Under the pieces are notes generated by a model that was not told where the DNA came from, did no database searches, and was given only the letters and a program-made list of their open reading frames with translations. From positions 1 to 64,000 of the forward strand of contig NZ_FOTS01000021.1 of NCBI RefSeq assembly GCF_900114615.1: a DNA stretch of 64,000 nucleotides. The letters run 5' to 3'. The position numbers were made by a program, and so were the translations under genes. This stretch comes from Pelosinus propionicus DSM 13327. Its GTDB lineage: Bacteria; Bacillota; Negativicutes; DSM-13327. Shown piece after piece: positions 62,999 through 64,000 of the stretch. The stretch's first letter is position 1. Every line of letters begins with the position of its first letter.

Positions 62999-64000
62999 AT
63001 GTCCTATCATGTACTTAAGATAGCCAGAATTGCAGCTATCTATGCAGGAACCATTATGGGAGCAGGGTTTGCTTCCGGACAAGAACTCACCCAATTTTTT
63101 GTTGTTTATGGCAGCATAGGATTGATTGGTCTCTTGTTCACAACCATTTTATTTGCCTGGCTCGGAATTGCAATTTTAAAGATCAGTTATACCATTAAAG
63201 CTACCAGTTATCATCAATTATTATATTACACCTGCGGCAAAAATGTTGGTATCTTATTAGATTGTATCATTACTTTGTCCCTGTTTGGCGTCCTAACAGT
63301 TATGCTAGCAGGAAATGGGACTTTATTTCGGGATACTCTGCACCTGCCTTACACTTTGGGAATCGGCATTATGGCCTTGAGTTTGGTACTCACAACACTC
63401 TGGGGCATCAACGGTATCGCCACAGCAAACCTCATTATTACACCGCTGTTGGCAACTATCACAAGTTTTGTCGCTATGTACTCGCTATCTTATCATGATT
63501 GGAATTTTACAATGGTGCATATATCATCGGCAGCCATTAACATTTCAACTTTTCATTGGCTTCTCTCTAGCTTGCTCTATCTTTCTTATAACTTAGTCAT
63601 GAGTGCTACCGTATTAGTTCCTCTAGGCGCCCACACTCCCGAACCTTCTATTCGTATAATTGGAAGTATAATTGGCAGCTTGCTGCTATTATTATTAGCT
63701 GGTTTAATCATCCTGGTAGTTATGATTCACTATCCCTTATCTCCAGAATTTGAAATTCCTATGCTTCATATTGCAGGCTCACAGCATATTGCCCATCATG
63801 CAGCTTATATCTTTACTTTTGCTGCTGCCATGTATACCACTGGTCTAGCATGTCTATATGGATGCGCTACAAAATTAACGGCAGTCACAGGATTATCTAA
63901 GACTGCCGCTTTACTCATCGTCATAACATTCAGTATACTTTTCAGTGATATTGGCTTTACTTCTCTGGTTTCCATTGTTTTCACAGCATTTGGTTACGTC
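62999..64000 (+). CDS. ykvI: YkvI-like membrane transporter, 5' part (runs past window end)
   Basis: The open frame begins with ATG at 62999 after AAGGAG and has no stop before the window ends, leaving 334 codons. The N-terminus has the YkvI hallmark AIYAGTIMGAGFASGQE, and about nine hydrophobic segments are visible. The YkvI family has a LeuT-like (APC) fold and is thought to be an amino-acid transporter, but substrates are unknown. Full length is expected near 340-360 residues, so only the end is missing. It is divergent from the PAS/HD-GYP gene. Confidence 0.85.
   Translation, partial: MSYHVLKIARIAAIYAGTIMGAGFASGQELTQFFVVYGSIGLIGLLFTTILFAWLGIAILKISYTIKATSYHQLLYYTCGKNVGILLDCIITLSLFGVLTVMLAGNGTLFRDTLHLPYTLGIGIMALSLVLTTLWGINGIATANLIITPLLATITSFVAMYSLSYHDWNFTMVHISSAAINISTFHWLLSSLLYLSYNLVMSATVLVPLGAHTPEPSIRIIGSIIGSLLLLLLAGLIILVVMIHYPLSPEFEIPMLHIAGSQHIAHHAAYIFTFAAAMYTTGLACLYGCATKLTAVTGLSKTAALLIVITFSILFSDIGFTSLVSIVFTAFGYV

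Noticed and set aside
1-64000. CRISPR array, prophage or integron
   Set aside because: No regularly spaced direct repeats, phage genes, integrase or att-like duplications were seen; the only mobile traces are the IS3 tail and the small repeats.

Overview
The window looks like chromosomal DNA of a low-GC, spore-forming Firmicute, probably a Sporomusaceae-type Negativicute (Pelosinus-like). This is inferred from three things. The block yaaO-tmk-yaaR-holB-ricT-yabB-rsmI-abrB-metG-tatD-yabE-rnmV-ksgA follows the Bacillus order, including abrB on the opposite strand. Spo0A-type boxes surround the abrB promoter. A Selenomonas-type lysine/ornithine decarboxylase is present. No species assignment can be proved from the sequence alone.

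Layout: 1-330 is the tail of an IS3-family element. 336-15634 is the conserved replication, translation and RNA-modification block, nearly all on the minus strand, with a MATE exporter and a guanylate-kinase-like gene inserted. 15732-21373 holds a diguanylate cyclase, an orphan DegS kinase, a YitT-like membrane protein and the lysine/ornithine decarboxylase. 21676-29800 is a complete kdpFABCDE potassium locus, including a 28-residue kdpF. 30063-43757 is mixed metabolism and sensing: an FMN hydroxy-acid enzyme, a chemoreceptor, a GNAT enzyme, an AhbC-type radical SAM protein, a YdcF-type protein, an HD-GYP-like protein, CstA, NDH-2 and a flavoprotein. 43938-47028 (plus strand) is a nitrogen module: amtB with a long attenuator-like leader, two PII genes and a small coiled-coil gene. 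47126-55290 has a hybrid kinase, a LuxR-type regulator, a secreted protein, topoisomerase III and a second chemoreceptor. A tRNA-Gln follows. The rest holds a GGDEF/EAL protein, a Pro/Ser-rich membrane protein, a PP2C-type regulator, serS, a PAS/HD-GYP protein and the start of a YkvI-like transporter.

The genes point to heavy investment in environmental sensing. There are four c-di-GMP-related proteins, two chemoreceptors, Kdp signalling, a PII/Amt nitrogen switch and several orphan signalling proteins.

The least ordinary material is between the genes. A 62-bp element with IS3-like ends and a short target duplication sits in the loop of a terminator hairpin (38661-38767). A roughly 165-bp palindromic repeat occurs twice, and one copy supplies a gene's stop codon. 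Degenerate CGCGAAGA inverted-arm repeats recur between genes. The amtB leader carries two tandem terminators behind a hexaloop hairpin. Similar ATAGGTAA/TTACCTAT inverted repeats precede both amino-acid decarboxylase genes.
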